From: Lepiota brunneoincarnata | Taxonomy: Eukaryota > Basidiomycota > Agaricomycetes > Agaricales > Agaricaceae | DNA: 64,000 nucleotides | Assembly: GCA_023014365.1 (NCBI GenBank) | Contig: JAEBUN010000011.1 | Span: forward strand, 868,001-932,000 | Direction of reading: 5' to 3' | Shown: positions 44,442-55,602 of the stretch, one piece after another | Layout: every line of letters begins with the position of its first letter | Position numbering within the stretch: position 1 is the stretch's first letter | Position numbers and translations under genes: made by a program | Notes under the pieces: model-generated | What the model was told of the DNA's origin: nothing | What the model saw: only the letters and a program-made list of their open reading frames with translations | Database searches by the model: none

Positions 44442-45267
44442 GATGGAGTTTCTCAGGCTGAGAACTTCTTGGGAGGCATGGTGAAAGCTGTCTAGCAATC
44501 AATTATCACTAGGAGGATGAAAAATTGGGTGGCGATGATGGATATCCCTGAATACAGGTTCCACGATCTGACAACACAACAGTGGCAAGGGCACATGATG
44601 TGTTCAAGTTCTAGGGTGATTATTCAGTAGGTGATGAGGGTGGTGGTGGAGGTGAAGATGGAAATGAGTAGGTAAGCCAGATCTTCTGGCAGAGAGAGGT
44701 TGAGGGATGTAGTGATGGCTACACAGAGGGGCAGTTTTCTTTTGCACATCATATTGGATGACCAGAGTACCTTGATGTGTTCAGTATGTCAGTAAAGTAA
44801 AGCAGAGTAGAGGGCAAGCAAGAGATAAGCAGCAGAGTATCTTAGTGTTTTGTTACCCAGGTTAGGGGTTCACTCTTGAGTAGCATGGTGTTTGAGGCAA
44901 GATGTCTATACAGACTTGGTCTTGTCCTACTAGGCGTGACTTGGAGATGATGAAGCACTATAAGTCCAGCTGGTTTAAGGGCAAAGAGGTATAGGAGGCA
45001 AGAACTGTATAACACTAAGATAAGGATACAAGGTACAGTATAGTATCCTTATATACTACTAGGCATGGCTATGCTCCTACTATATATATCTGGACCCAGG
45101 TAGAGTGGGTCATACTGAATTCAAGGTCTTATCTATCTAATTATAGATTGTTCTGATGTGCACTTCTGATTGTTTCAGAGTGACAGTTCTTCTATCTATT
45201 TATATACTTGGTGCTTCTGATAAGAGTTCCTTCTGGATAGGTTTCTGATTGGGGAATTCTGATAACA
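44442..45267 (-). repeat. Inverted Gypsy leader plus LTR fragment
   Basis: Read on the minus strand this is an LTR (45267-44851, TGTTATCAG to GGTAACA) followed by the primer-binding site (AAACACTAAGATA) and about 400 bp of untranslated leader ending GAGAAACTCCATC at 44442, as in Gypsy-2 at 46540-47340. It therefore represents the 5' end of a third family member, fused tail-to-tail with Gypsy-1. Confidence 0.85.
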
Positions 45268-46539
45268 CTACCCTGAGTTCTGCTGTTCATGGATTAATAT
45301 GAATTTTAGGCTGGCAAGCCTTGATCTTCTGGAGAAATATTGACAGAGATCAAGGGTCAAGTCAAGGTGGCCTGCTTAGGTATTGCACAGACTGTGAAGG
45401 ATTCACAGTCTGCAACAGGTGTTAAAGATGCTTACATGCAATGCTGGATCAATATTCTGATTGAACATGCTTGAGCAATGCAGAAAGAGAACCCAATTAC
45501 ACCACCAACAACAATCCAGGCTGAGCTGATGGGATGGGTCTCTAAACATGAAGAAGCCATTTACAATGCCTTCCTGACCATGGATGGTATGGAATTGTCT
45601 TGTCTTGCTTGGTTACTGACTCAACTCACCTGAACAGGGTTTGATGCCTCTCATGACACTCCCATTGAAATTCTGCATACCATCTTGCTTGGGATCATGA
45701 AATATCTCTGGCATGGATCTCACACATCATGGACAGTATCACAACAGAAGACCTACTCCATCCAATTACAAGCCACCAATGCACAAGGATTGTCAATCCA
45801 CAACATATGTGCAAACTACATCATGCAGTAAACAAACTCATTGATTGGTCACCAGTTACAAACTCTTGCCCAAGTCAATGACTTTCATATGTATGATTTG
45901 GTTGATCCTTTGCAGTTTGTCTTAACAAAAGCTGTTGGAGAGCTCTGTGCATTGCTATGGTTTATGGAAATTCAACATATGGAAGAATGTCTTGTATGTG
46001 ATTCTGGCATATTTCTCAAGATCTCCCTGATACTGTACCCACAGTTAGATGTTATGATGGCTGCAGCCAATGTTCTTGATATAGTGGCACTTATTGACCC
46101 CTCCAAGATTGTATCCAAAATCAAATATCACCTACTATCACACCTCTGTGAGGATATCATTCAATTTGGACCACTCATTGGTGTTGCAACAGAAGTTTTT
46201 GAATGCTTCAATGCTATATTCTGGTACTGCTCTATCTTGTCAAACCACCTTGCACCAAGTCATGATATTGCATACAAACTTGCTGCACAAGAAACTATGA
46301 AGCATTTTCTTTCGGGCAGCTGATGGCCTTCAAAATCTGCCACCTCAGGAAATATATGGGTGCAACCTGGACCATCTGTCCACAGCTTCATAGCTTCAAA
46401 TCCTATACTTCATTCGCTTTGTAGGTGGACTTGAGATGAAGGTTTGGTGCTGGGTTTGATATCTTTGGCTTGTGAGTAGCAGAATTCTCACTACAGTCCT
46501 GATATGGGCACTGTAAAGTCAGAGCTGTAAAAGCAGGGC
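45268..46539 (+). pseudogene. Conserved mushroom ORF, N-terminal/central part (interrupted by Gypsy-2)
   Basis: The plus strand holds recognisable blocks of a large ORF family that is common and mostly repeat-associated in Agaricomycetes, usually annotated as hypothetical. In order: GVKDAYMQCWINILIEHA (about 45425), [19 protein letters not shown] (about 45660-45715), NSLIGHQLQTLAQVNDFHMY (about 45835), VGELCALLWFMEIQHMEE (about 45935), KIVSKIKYHLLSHLCEDIIQ and FGPLIGVATEVFECFNAIFW (46105-46230), APSHDIAYKLAAQETMKHFL, and WVQPGPSVHSFIASNPIL. Several stops interrupt it (for example after QCWINILIEHA, after NYIMQ, and in SGS-stop-WPSK). The C-terminal remainder is at 55603-56443 on the far side of Gypsy-2. 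A link with transposases of the Kyakuja/Dileera/Zisupton type is only a suggestion. Confidence 0.7.
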
Positions 46540-46943
46540 TGTTATCAGAATTCCATATCAGAAGGACAGTTATGTTTAGTTTAGTTTCCCATGTCATACA
46601 TCACTTTGAAACAATTAGTAGTGTATATCAGAAGGACTATATTTAGCTTATGACTCACTCTCTTATCTCTGACTCATAGTTACTCTGGTCCGGATTCTTA
46701 TAGTAGGAGCATAGCCACACTCATTAGTATATAAGGGTACAGTACATTCCTATGTATCCTTATCTCAGTGTTATAAAGTTCTTGCCTCCTATATCTCTTT
46801 GCCATAACTGGCTGGATTTATAGTGCTCTATCATCTCTAAGTCATGCTTAGTAGGACAAGACCAAGTCTGTATAGACATCTTATCTTGAATGCCATGCTA
46901 CTTAAGAGTGAACCCCTAACCCAGGTAACAAAACACTAAGATA
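46540..46943 (+). repeat. Gypsy-2 5' LTR and self-priming primer-binding site
   Basis: The 391-bp LTR runs from TGTTATCAGAATTCC to CCAGGTAACA (46930). The next bases, AAACACTAAGATA (46931-46943), are not a tRNA match I recognise, but they are the reverse complement of TATCTTAGTGTT found just downstream of the TATA box in the family LTRs (TATCTCAGTGTT in this 5' LTR). That is the arrangement of Tf1/sushi-type self-primed elements, where the RNA 5' end folds back as primer. Confidence 0.8.
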
Positions 46944-47699
46944 CTCTGCTGCTTATCCTCTTGCTCACCCTCTACTCTGCTCTACTCTGCCAATGTACTG
47001 AACACGTTGAGGTACTCTGGTTGTCCAAAATGACATGTGAAAGAAAACCACCCCTCTGTGTAGCCATCACTATGTCCTTGAATCTTTCCCTGCCAGAAGA
47101 TCTGGCTTACCTACTCAAATTTGTCTTCACCTCCACCGCCACCCTCATTGCCTACAGAATCATAACCCTAGAACTTGAATGCATCACATGCCCCTGTCAC
47201 TGCTGTGTTGTCAGATCATGGAACCTATATTCTGGGATATCCATCATCGCCACTCAATTTTTCATTCTCCTAATGATAATCAATTGCTAGACAGCCATCA
47301 TCACACCTCCCAAGAAGTTCTCAGCCTGAGAAACTCCATCACCACCTCCTCCCAAATTGAAAAGCAGAATCTCAGGACCAGGAATCCAGAACCCTGATCC
47401 CAGAAGAAATCCCACTCCATGACCCACTCAAACTCCATCCCCATTTTATCCTCCATCCCCATTTGACTCACCTACCCCATGCATATCAACATCCACCCAA
47501 ATTGTCCCACAAACACCATCAAGCTTCTCTGTTGAATTAGCTAAAAGACAAAGACAACATGAAGAACAAGAAAAACACAAAATCATTGCAAATCAACTCA
47601 CTACCCACAAACTTGAAAGACTCAAACTCACAGTACAACAACCAAGAGAACTTACCAGTTCTGAAGAAAATCTCCTTGCAAGACACAAAGCCTTTGTCA

Positions 47700-50131
47700 A
47701 ATACAGCACAGGAATACCCTCACTAGTAGACAATGACTCAGACGTCTACATCATAGATGATAATGAACCAGAACCCGATCCACAACCACCCACTCTACCA
47801 GCACCTACCCAACCCTTAGCCCTACCAGCACCACCTGTACAACCCCTGCAACCTCCAGCACCACCATTGCTGCTACTTCCTGGACAAATACAAATGGCCA
47901 CACAAACCCCAAAAGAGTTAGGACTCCTTAAACCCATCACCTTTGATGGAACCAGAAGACTGTGTGGGGGTAGCACTGTGGCTACATGAGCATGGACCCA
48001 CAGTAACTTGGCAATGGTGATGTGGCAGCATGGGACACATGCTTGGACTTGTAAAACATGCTCTTGGACTCATAGTTAGTTTTTCCCTTTGTATTGCTTA
48101 AACATAGACTGTCATATCCATGCCAACTCAGAGTCTAATCATTTAAACTTCGGCTTCTCAACTCCACGCGTGTTCCACACAACAACCCTCTGCCCTCCAA
48201 CTCGGCCCCAACCTGCTCTGACCGCAACCCACTGCCCCAATCATGCGACCACCTCCACACATGCCGTGGTCACCTGACCCTCAGTGTCTCATACCCCCGT
48301 CTCCATTTCCCGTCCATAGTCAAGATACATTATTAGTCTCCATACCTGTACCTGTTTCCATTCCATTCATAATCTGTTTGTAATCTGTTTGTAACTAGAT
48401 TGGTCTCTGCTTCGCTCCGCACATAGTCAGTACAAGTCATAGTTTGTAAGGCCAGTAGTATATATACCATAGGTACTTGGCTTGTACTCCTCAGTCTGAT
48501 AATCGAATCGAGCAGCAGACCAGCTCCCTGTTCCCTATCCTCTCCTCTCTTCTGCCTTGCTCCTGCTTTGGCTCCGACTTCCTGAAATACGGACTAGGAC
48601 AGTAGGAGGGCACAGCACATAAGCTGAGGCCGCAAGTCCAACCCCCCCACCTGACGTACTCTGCCTCAGTTCCAAAGTCTATGTACTGACTTCACCCTGT
48701 CCCCCCAGTTACCTTATATCAAGGATACCACCCCGACCCTCCGCTTCGGTCCCAACCCGCACCGGCTCTAACATAGACCCAGTCAATGAGACTGCCACCT
48801 CAACGTGTCTCACAGATTGGACTTAGCTTAGATGGTAGAATAGGTCTTTCATTATTTCTCACTCGTCCAGTGCTTAGGCACCTCTCATAGCTATATAATC
48901 GGCTTGTACTCACATAGTTAGGAATCAAATTTCCCCTTTGTTCTCCAAGTTCACTCGCTAAACCCATATTCAAATCTCCTATTCTTTTGACTACTACCCC
49001 TTTGAACTCACACCCTTCACCCCACAACTGTTTGAAGATTGGATCTTCCAATACAAAGTATACATACTCACCAATGCCACTACCTACAACACAGATCTTG
49101 CTAGGACCTTATTTGTCCTTTCAACAATGCAATCAGGAGATGCCCAAGCATGGGCTAGACAATACCTCCATGAAAGGAATGCCCAAACTCAAGCAGGACA
49201 ACCTATAGCCATGGAAACATGGGACAACTTTACTGCCTGACTCAGAACTGACTTCACCCCAGCAGATGAACATGCATATGCGCACACCAAACTCCAAACC
49301 CTGCATCAAGCAGGTAAACTGATGACTGAGTTCAATGCCCAGTTCAAGGAACTCATCTGCCAGTCCAGACTCACTGAAGATTGCATCCTGATTGATCTAT
49401 ACCATAAAGCAATCAACTGCTGCATTGCCATGAAGATTGATGAATCAGAAAACCCTCCAACAACAATCACCACTTGGTATACCTGAGCAAACAAACTCAA
49501 TGACAACTTCCACCACATCAACACCCTATACAGCACCCCTAAAAACATGTTCCCACAAAGGAATTAATACCAACCCAATTGAGGATCAAATCACCCAAAC
49601 AACAACATACCCTATGCACAGTTCTACCAAAGGAGCAATGCTCCATGATTCACACTACACAATCCTCACACCATGGAAATAGACCATGCCACAATGGAAG
49701 AAGAATATGAAGACCCTTACCCTGAAATACCCCAACCAGAATATGCTGAAGAAGACTCCACACAAGAACCACTGGAGATAGATACTGTTGTCACAGAACA
49801 ACAAATGAAAGCTTATCAAAAGCAAGAATGCTTCTGATGTGGAGCAAATGACCATTGGGTTAGCAAATGCCCACACCCGCCACCTGCCAGATGCTTCCCA
49901 GGAATGCATACCAATCCATCATGCCCAGCCAGAAACCCAAATTGCCCTCCTTTTCAAGGAAATAAGCCTAACTCCAGCTTCAAAACCCAACAGTGCAAAT
50001 ACTCCCTTGCCATTGCAGAAGTCACATCCCAGATGTGCCAAATAGTCAATGAACTTGACCCTGAACTACAGCAAGAACTCCACTCCACACTAGCTGAGGA
50101 TCTGGAGATGTGTCCATTCCAGGATTTTTAA
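47700..50131 (+). pseudogene. Gypsy-2 gag, split by a solo LTR and stops
   Basis: Gag begins upstream of a Pro-rich stretch (about 47760-47880), reads PKELGLLKPITFDGTRR up to 47958, is interrupted by the solo LTR 47963-49026, and resumes as LFEDWIFQYKVYILTNATTY, then QSGDAQAWARQYLHERNAQT and KLMTEFNAQFKELICQSRL. The CCHC knuckle near 49828-49870 has TGA at the second intervening position, as in Gypsy-1. The C-terminal part ends EELHSTLAEDLEMCPFQDF-like at 50131. Stops occur near 49240, 49485 and 49567. Confidence 0.82.
47963..49026. repeat. Solo LTR inserted in Gypsy-2 gag
   Basis: A 1064-bp insertion starts TGTGGGGGTAGC and ends TTCACCCCACA, so its ends are perfect inverted repeats (TGTGGGG/CCCCACA). 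ACTG flanks it on both sides (47959-47962; 49027-49030), and removing it restores the gag reading RRLFEDW. Its base composition is richer in CpG than the Gypsy around it. It contains a TATA-like run near 48460. No internal coding gene is evident and I see no second copy in the window. Confidence 0.82.
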
Positions 50132-50299
50132 AAAGGAACACTGTCAATTGATGTGCTCCTGCACATTCCAGAACTCAGAGGGACTTTACATACTCTCACT
50201 CCCAGAAGGACAATTTCTTGATAAACTCTGTACAATTATGACTCTCCCCAAATAAAAGATCCCTTTTCCTACCCATCAAGATTTGGAGTGAATAGACAT

Positions 50300-53110
50300 C
50301 AAAACCCATGGCCATTACCACCCTGATAGACTCAGGAGCCCAAGGGAATTTTATCTCCCACAAAGTCATTGAATGACATGGTTATCAAACCAAATGGCTG
50401 GACCAACCAATCCCTCTCAGCAACATTGACAGAACTGACAACTAACATGGCAAGATCCATGAATACATCAAAATTAAAACCATCATTGATGGAAGAGATT
50501 GCACACTAGGAGCATACATTACAAACACCAGTGAGAAAGACCTCATCATCGGATTTCCCTGGTTGGAACAATACAATCCCAACATCAACTAGAAAACTGA
50601 GACATTCTCTTGGAAACCCCAAATTGACCACCAGGATTTCTCCAAACTCCTCAGAACCCTACAACGACCTGTCGAACTCAACTCCATTGCCATGGACATA
50701 ATGGCTGGAATAACTTCCCAACCTGAAGACAACCTAGAAGAATACATCAACCTTTCAAACATTGACCTCAATACCTTCTCTTTAGAAAGAGAAATGAATC
50801 TTATGCTTCTAACCCCATTAGAAGTAAACACCAAAGCTACACATGCCACAACACTCCACAATGAGCAACACAACCCAACAAAATTGGCAAACCAAAAAGG
50901 AAAACAATCAGAATCAAACAAGGAACCACCCAAGATCCCTTAGAGATTCACCTGATGGGCTAAAATATTCAACAAGAAAGCCTCTGAATGATTCCCACCA
51001 TCAAGAACATTTGATCATGAAATCAAACTAAAACCAACATTTGAAGTGAAATCAATGAAACCCTATCAAGTAGCACCTGCCAAAGAAAAAGCACTGAAAG
51101 AAGTCATAGATGAAAACCTCCAAAAAGGGTACATCCACCCCTCAAAATCCCCTATGGCATCATCCTTCTTCTTTGTTGCTAAGAAAGGAGGAGACCTCCA
51201 ACCCTGCCAAGACTATCATTACCTCAACGATCATACAGTCAAAAATGCATATCCAATCCCCATGATTTCCTCTATCATGGATAAACTCAAAGGAGCTAAG
51301 TACTTCACTAAGCTTGACACCCACCTAGGATACAATAATATCAGAATCAAAGATGGTGACCAATGGAAAGCAGCATTCAAGACTCCTATGGGTCTTTTCA
51401 AACCAACTGTAATGTTTTTCAGACTATGCAATAGTCCCATGACGTTCCAACATATTATGGACACACTATTCTCCGAAATACTGGAGAAAGGAGGAATCAT
51501 CATCTATATGGATGATATCCTGATTTATGGAAAAACACAAGAAACCAACCGACTCACAGAAAAAGTACTGCAAATCCTGCAGGAAAACAACCTATATCTC
51601 AAAATGGAGAAATGCAAATTCAACAAACAAAGACTCAAATATCTCAGCATGATCATCACACCAGACAAAATCAAAATGGACCCCGGAAAACTCAAGGGAA
51701 TAGGAGATTGGCCTGTGCCAAAAACTGTCTGACAAATCTGGAAATTCATCGGATTTTGCAACTTCTACCAGAAGTTCATCCACAGCTACTCCCATCACAC
51801 CAAACCCCTTAACCAACTCCTTTCCAAATCAACCAAATTTGAATGGAAATGTGATGTCATTGCAAGATACCATGACCACCCTACACGTGGCTATCCTGGA
51901 GAACAAGAAACATATCACCTTGCAAAGAAAGAAGTATATTGGCCAGGAATGTCAACATTCATAAAGAACTACATCAAAGGCTGTCCAGAGTGTCAGCAAC
52001 ACAAGATCATCCAACAACTGGATCACGCTCCAATCCAACCAATCCAATTGGCATCTTCCTTATGCCCATTTAGCCAGATCTCTTGGGATCTAATCACCAG
52101 TCTCCCACCATCCATGGGAAACAATGTCATATTGTCCATGGTGGACCATGGCCTTATGAAGGGGGTAATTTTCATCCCCACATCAGAAAATGCCACAGCC
52201 GATGACATTGAAAGACTCCTTATCAAAAAAAGTGTTCACAAGATACAGCCTCCCTGATAAATCATATCAGACAGGGACCCTATATTTGCCACCCAATCCC
52301 TCAGACAACTAGCAAAATGACTAAACATCAAACAAGCCTTCTCTATGGCCCACCACCCACAAACAGATGGAACAACAGAATGATACAACCAGGAAATAGA
52401 AACCTATCTATCCATCTACTGCACCAGAAACCCTCATGAATGGTCAGAAACCCTCCCAATCCTCAAATTCTCCCATAACTCCAAGACACATGCCAAGAAT
52501 CAGAAATCCCCATTTGAACTCATCATGGGATACAACCCCCTGGCAATCCCCACTATCATGGAAACATCAAACTTTCCATCAGTAGATGATTGCATCAGAC
52601 TTCTAGATGACACCTAAAAAGAAGCACACACCACCCATCAAATATCTGCTGACATTATGAAACAAAGAAGCAGAAGAATCATCAAACCCCTTGAAATATG
52701 CCAGAAAGTATGGCTAGAAGCCAAAAACCTCAAACTTCCATTCCAATCACAAAAAATATCCCCAAAAAGACTAGGACTATTCACCATCACAGAAGTCCTG
52801 TCACCAATGACATACAAACTCCAACTTCCCATCAAATGGAAGATACACCCAGTATTTCACCAAAACCTTCTTATCCTATTTAACAAAACAGAAGCATACA
52901 GATCTTATCCAACACCACCACTACCCAACATCATCAATGATGAAGAAGAATATGAAATCGAAACCATCCTTAATCACTGCTGATATTGTGGAAAACTCCA
53001 ATACTATGTTAAATAGAAAGGATACTCCCACATGGAGAACAAATGGATCACTGAAGAAACACTTTGCACAAACGCCGAGGAATACTTAACCAAGTATAAA
53101 GAAGCCCATG
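50300..53110 (+). pseudogene. Gypsy-2 pol, internally deleted
   Basis: The protease (TLIDSGAQGNFI, about 50316) and reverse transcriptase (from about 51046, MKSMKPYQVAPAKEKALKEV; YMDD in [13 protein letters not shown] near 51510) match Gypsy-1. At about 51849 the frame jumps from the start of RNase H (KSTKFEWK) to the integrase zinc region (CDVIARYHDHPTRGYPG), so RNase H is gone. The integrase core follows with TTE at the third acid, then the chromodomain (YEIETILNHC-stop-YCGKLQYYV). Stops are frequent. It cannot support its own replication. Confidence 0.87.
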
Positions 53111-53130
53111 GAAACCCAAACAAAATGAGA

Positions 53131-53710
53131 TACATCCCTCAAAGCCCCCCACCACAACCATCTCCCCCACTACCACAACAACCCCTCCCTCTGTCACCAC
53201 CACCACTCCCAATAAGGGAAAGAAACCTGTCAACCCCAGGAACCCAACCAGAAATATCACCCCCACCAGAAACACCACCCACACCGATTACCAATAACAA
53301 CATCCCAGTTTGGAACTCCCCCAATCCCATTCACCCATTCACCAACCCCTGAACTACCAACAGATCAGTCTGCATCCAATGTAGACACACCAGACATTGG
53401 GCTATGGACTGCCCACAATTTGCCTGTCTTGGATGCAAACAATATGCTCCAGGACACTATTCCTATGACTGCATCAAATACTGATGCCCTCACTGTGCAG
53501 TTTTCCAACCCTGCCATAAACAGACCGAGTGCCCAGCTTGAAAGACTCAACACATCCCCTACTCCAGAAATTCAGCAGCCCGTCCTGCAATGACTCCCAT
53601 CACTCACAATAGATACATCAACCTCACAGACAACAACTATTATGAGGAATGCTATGATGAGGTTGCCAAGTCCAACATCACAGGAGAACCATGCAGCTCC
53701 TTCTGAAGAA
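53131..53710 (+). pseudogene. Gypsy-2 third ORF with zinc knuckles
   Basis: The Pro-rich segment 53131-53285 is base-for-base identical to 43201-43355 in Gypsy-1. The Cys/His array follows with intact first knuckle CIQCRHTRHWAMDC, then CLGCKQYAPGHYSYDC and CPHCAVFQPCHKQTEC, interrupted by a TGA after CIKY and a TGA before KTQH. The upstream 590 bp present in Gypsy-1 are missing. As in Gypsy-1 it lies between pol and the 3' LTR. Confidence 0.65.
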
Positions 53711-53988
53711 AATCAGATCACTCCTGCCAAAAAAAGAATAGAAAGCCCCCACTTCAGATGACTCTTATATGACATCTTCTACCCAGGACAACCCCCATCC
53801 CCAGAAACTGCCACTGTGCTTGACCTTTACAGAACCCCTACTCCAACCTTCTCCCTGGTCATTCCCCCTCAACCAGACTCTACCAAGAATCCCCAGGTTG
53901 ACTACTATGAACCTTACTATCTAGCTGAATACCCTGAGGAAGAAAACTAACAAGTTGTGATGGAAAACAACTCTAAGAACAGACCTAA

Positions 53989-54368
53989 TGTTATCAGAAT
54001 TCCATATCAGAAGGACAGTTATGTTTAGTTTCCCATGTCATACATCACTTTGAAACAATCAGTAGTGTATATCAGAAGGACTATATTTAGCTTATGACTC
54101 ACTCTCTTATCTCTGACTCATAGTAACTCTGGTCCAGATTCTTATAGTAGGAGCATAGCCATACTCATTAGTATATAAGGATACAGTACATTACTATGTA
54201 TCCTTATCTTAGTGTTATAAAGTTCTTGCCTCCTATACCTCTTTGCCATAACCAGCTGGATTTATAGTGCTCTGTCATCTCTAAGTCACACTTAGTAGGA
54301 CAAGACCAAGTCTGTATAGACATCTTGTCTTGAACACTATGCTACTCAAGAGTGAACCCCTAACCCAG
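53989..54368 (+). repeat. Gypsy-2 3' LTR (main part)
   Basis: It starts TGTTATCAGAATTCC and reads to AACCCAG, where another LTR is inserted. The last six bases (GTAACA) are at 55597-55602. TATCTTAGTGTT is present here without mismatch (about 54203). Confidence 0.87.
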
Positions 54369-55592
54369 TGAAAAGGTGGAAACATTCGTGGATTTTAATA
54401 TAGATAAAGGGCTTGTTCTCACTAAGCTTAGTTGAAATTCGATAAGCTTAAGTTAATACAAGTAGTATGAGATAGATAATGAACAGTTTCGTCTTTTAGG
54501 GTGTTCTGGGGGATGGTGCAACAGTGAAAGGACAATCCCTGTCAATTCAAAGCACAGGGTCTCGAGTCTCTGGTCTCTGGTCTCTGAACTCTGTTCTCTG
54601 TCTCTGTCTCTGTTTCTAGCACTCTGGAACTCTAAACTCTGTTCTCTGTTCTCTGTCTCTGTCTCTAGGTTGGTCGACGACCAAAGAAATCACACTTAAC
54701 AATGCACACTAAGTAGTCCTCTGAAACTGTTCTTGATCACAGCTCACAGACTTGCATGTGGAAGTGGGGGTGAGACCTCTTGCTTCTCCACGAACAAGCG
54801 CAACCGTATTTATATTGTTTAGATACATACAAGAGATAGTAAATATGAAATAGAAAACAATAAGCTTAATTGTTACAGGTACTGCAGAATATTTTGGAAG
54901 GTTCAGCAGCATTTCTACCTTGCCCTGGGTTATGGATTTTTCTCTGATTGACAAATGGCAATCCAGCCAGACATATTCCATGCTCGTCTGCATTATTCTG
55001 TGTCCACATGAGTGCGTTAAGCCTCTGGATCAATTATGATCAGAATGTATGGCATATGGACAATCCCTTGATCCATTGTAATTAATCTCAGTCAGGCAAT
55101 ATGCCAAGGTGCCAGGACCCACAAAGCACTTGTTAATTATGAGTCTTTGATATTTCTAGGGTTTTGGGCATCAGGTGTCGCCTCCCAAATGTTGGACATT
55201 CCATTCCGTGGTCTGGTTATCATTATTGGGCTTGCTGTAGGCATAATACACCTGCGACAGCTGCTAGGTACATTCTTTATGTTCAAATGCATTTGGGTTC
55301 ATCAGAAAACTGCTCGTAAGATCCCTTGATGCAACTGGAGTATACTTGATAGGCTATGTAGAGTCCTGAATCCCTCCGGAGAGCGTTCTGATAGCTTGGT
55401 TCACTAAGCTTAGTGATAATGAGCTGGTTTGAACACTTCCGAGGCTTGAATATCTTCATTTCAGTCAAACTGGCTACTACAAGACATAGTACCAATCCTC
55501 TATAGAGTTCTTTAATGATATAGCCAATGATTCTATGTAGAGAATCGTTCCGGAGTATGGAATTCATGTATAGGCGTGAAATTGGCGTATCA
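54369..55592. repeat. LTR-like insertion (1.2 kb) in the Gypsy-2 3' LTR
   Basis: The insertion starts TGAAAAGGTGG and ends GGCGTATCA (TG...CA) and is flanked by CCAG on both sides (54365-54368; 55593-55596). It begins with the same seven bases (TGAAAAG) as the long LTR at 27164, which also appears to make a 4-bp target duplication, so it may be a relative. It contains a TC-rich simple repeat (54556-54668, units such as TCTCTG and TCTGTC). The CACTAAGCTTAG motif occurs near both ends (about 54419 and 55403). No gene is evident. Confidence 0.72.
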
Positions 55593-55602
55593 CCAGGTAA
55601 CA

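Larger units (their letters stand above)
46540..55602 (+). mobile_element. Gypsy-2: chromodomain Gypsy with both LTRs, with nested insertions
   Basis: The element runs from the 5' LTR (46540-46930) to the last bases of its 3' LTR (55597-55602). It is flanked by the target duplication AGGGC (46535-46539) / GGGGC (55603-55607), one base decayed. Two further LTRs are inserted: 47963-49026 in gag and 54369-55592 in the 3' LTR. It has lost about 800 bp covering most of RNase H and the start of integrase (junction near 51849) and about 590 bp after the chromodomain (near 53115). Confidence 0.9.

Noticed and set aside
48800..49051. Minus-strand ORF of 83 codons as a gene
   Set aside because: It spans the end of a solo LTR and the resumed Gypsy gag, so it is a chance frame across an insertion boundary.
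54556..54668. TC-rich run as a promoter or centromere-type satellite
   Set aside because: It is a short simple repeat inside an LTR-like insertion with no wider array around it.
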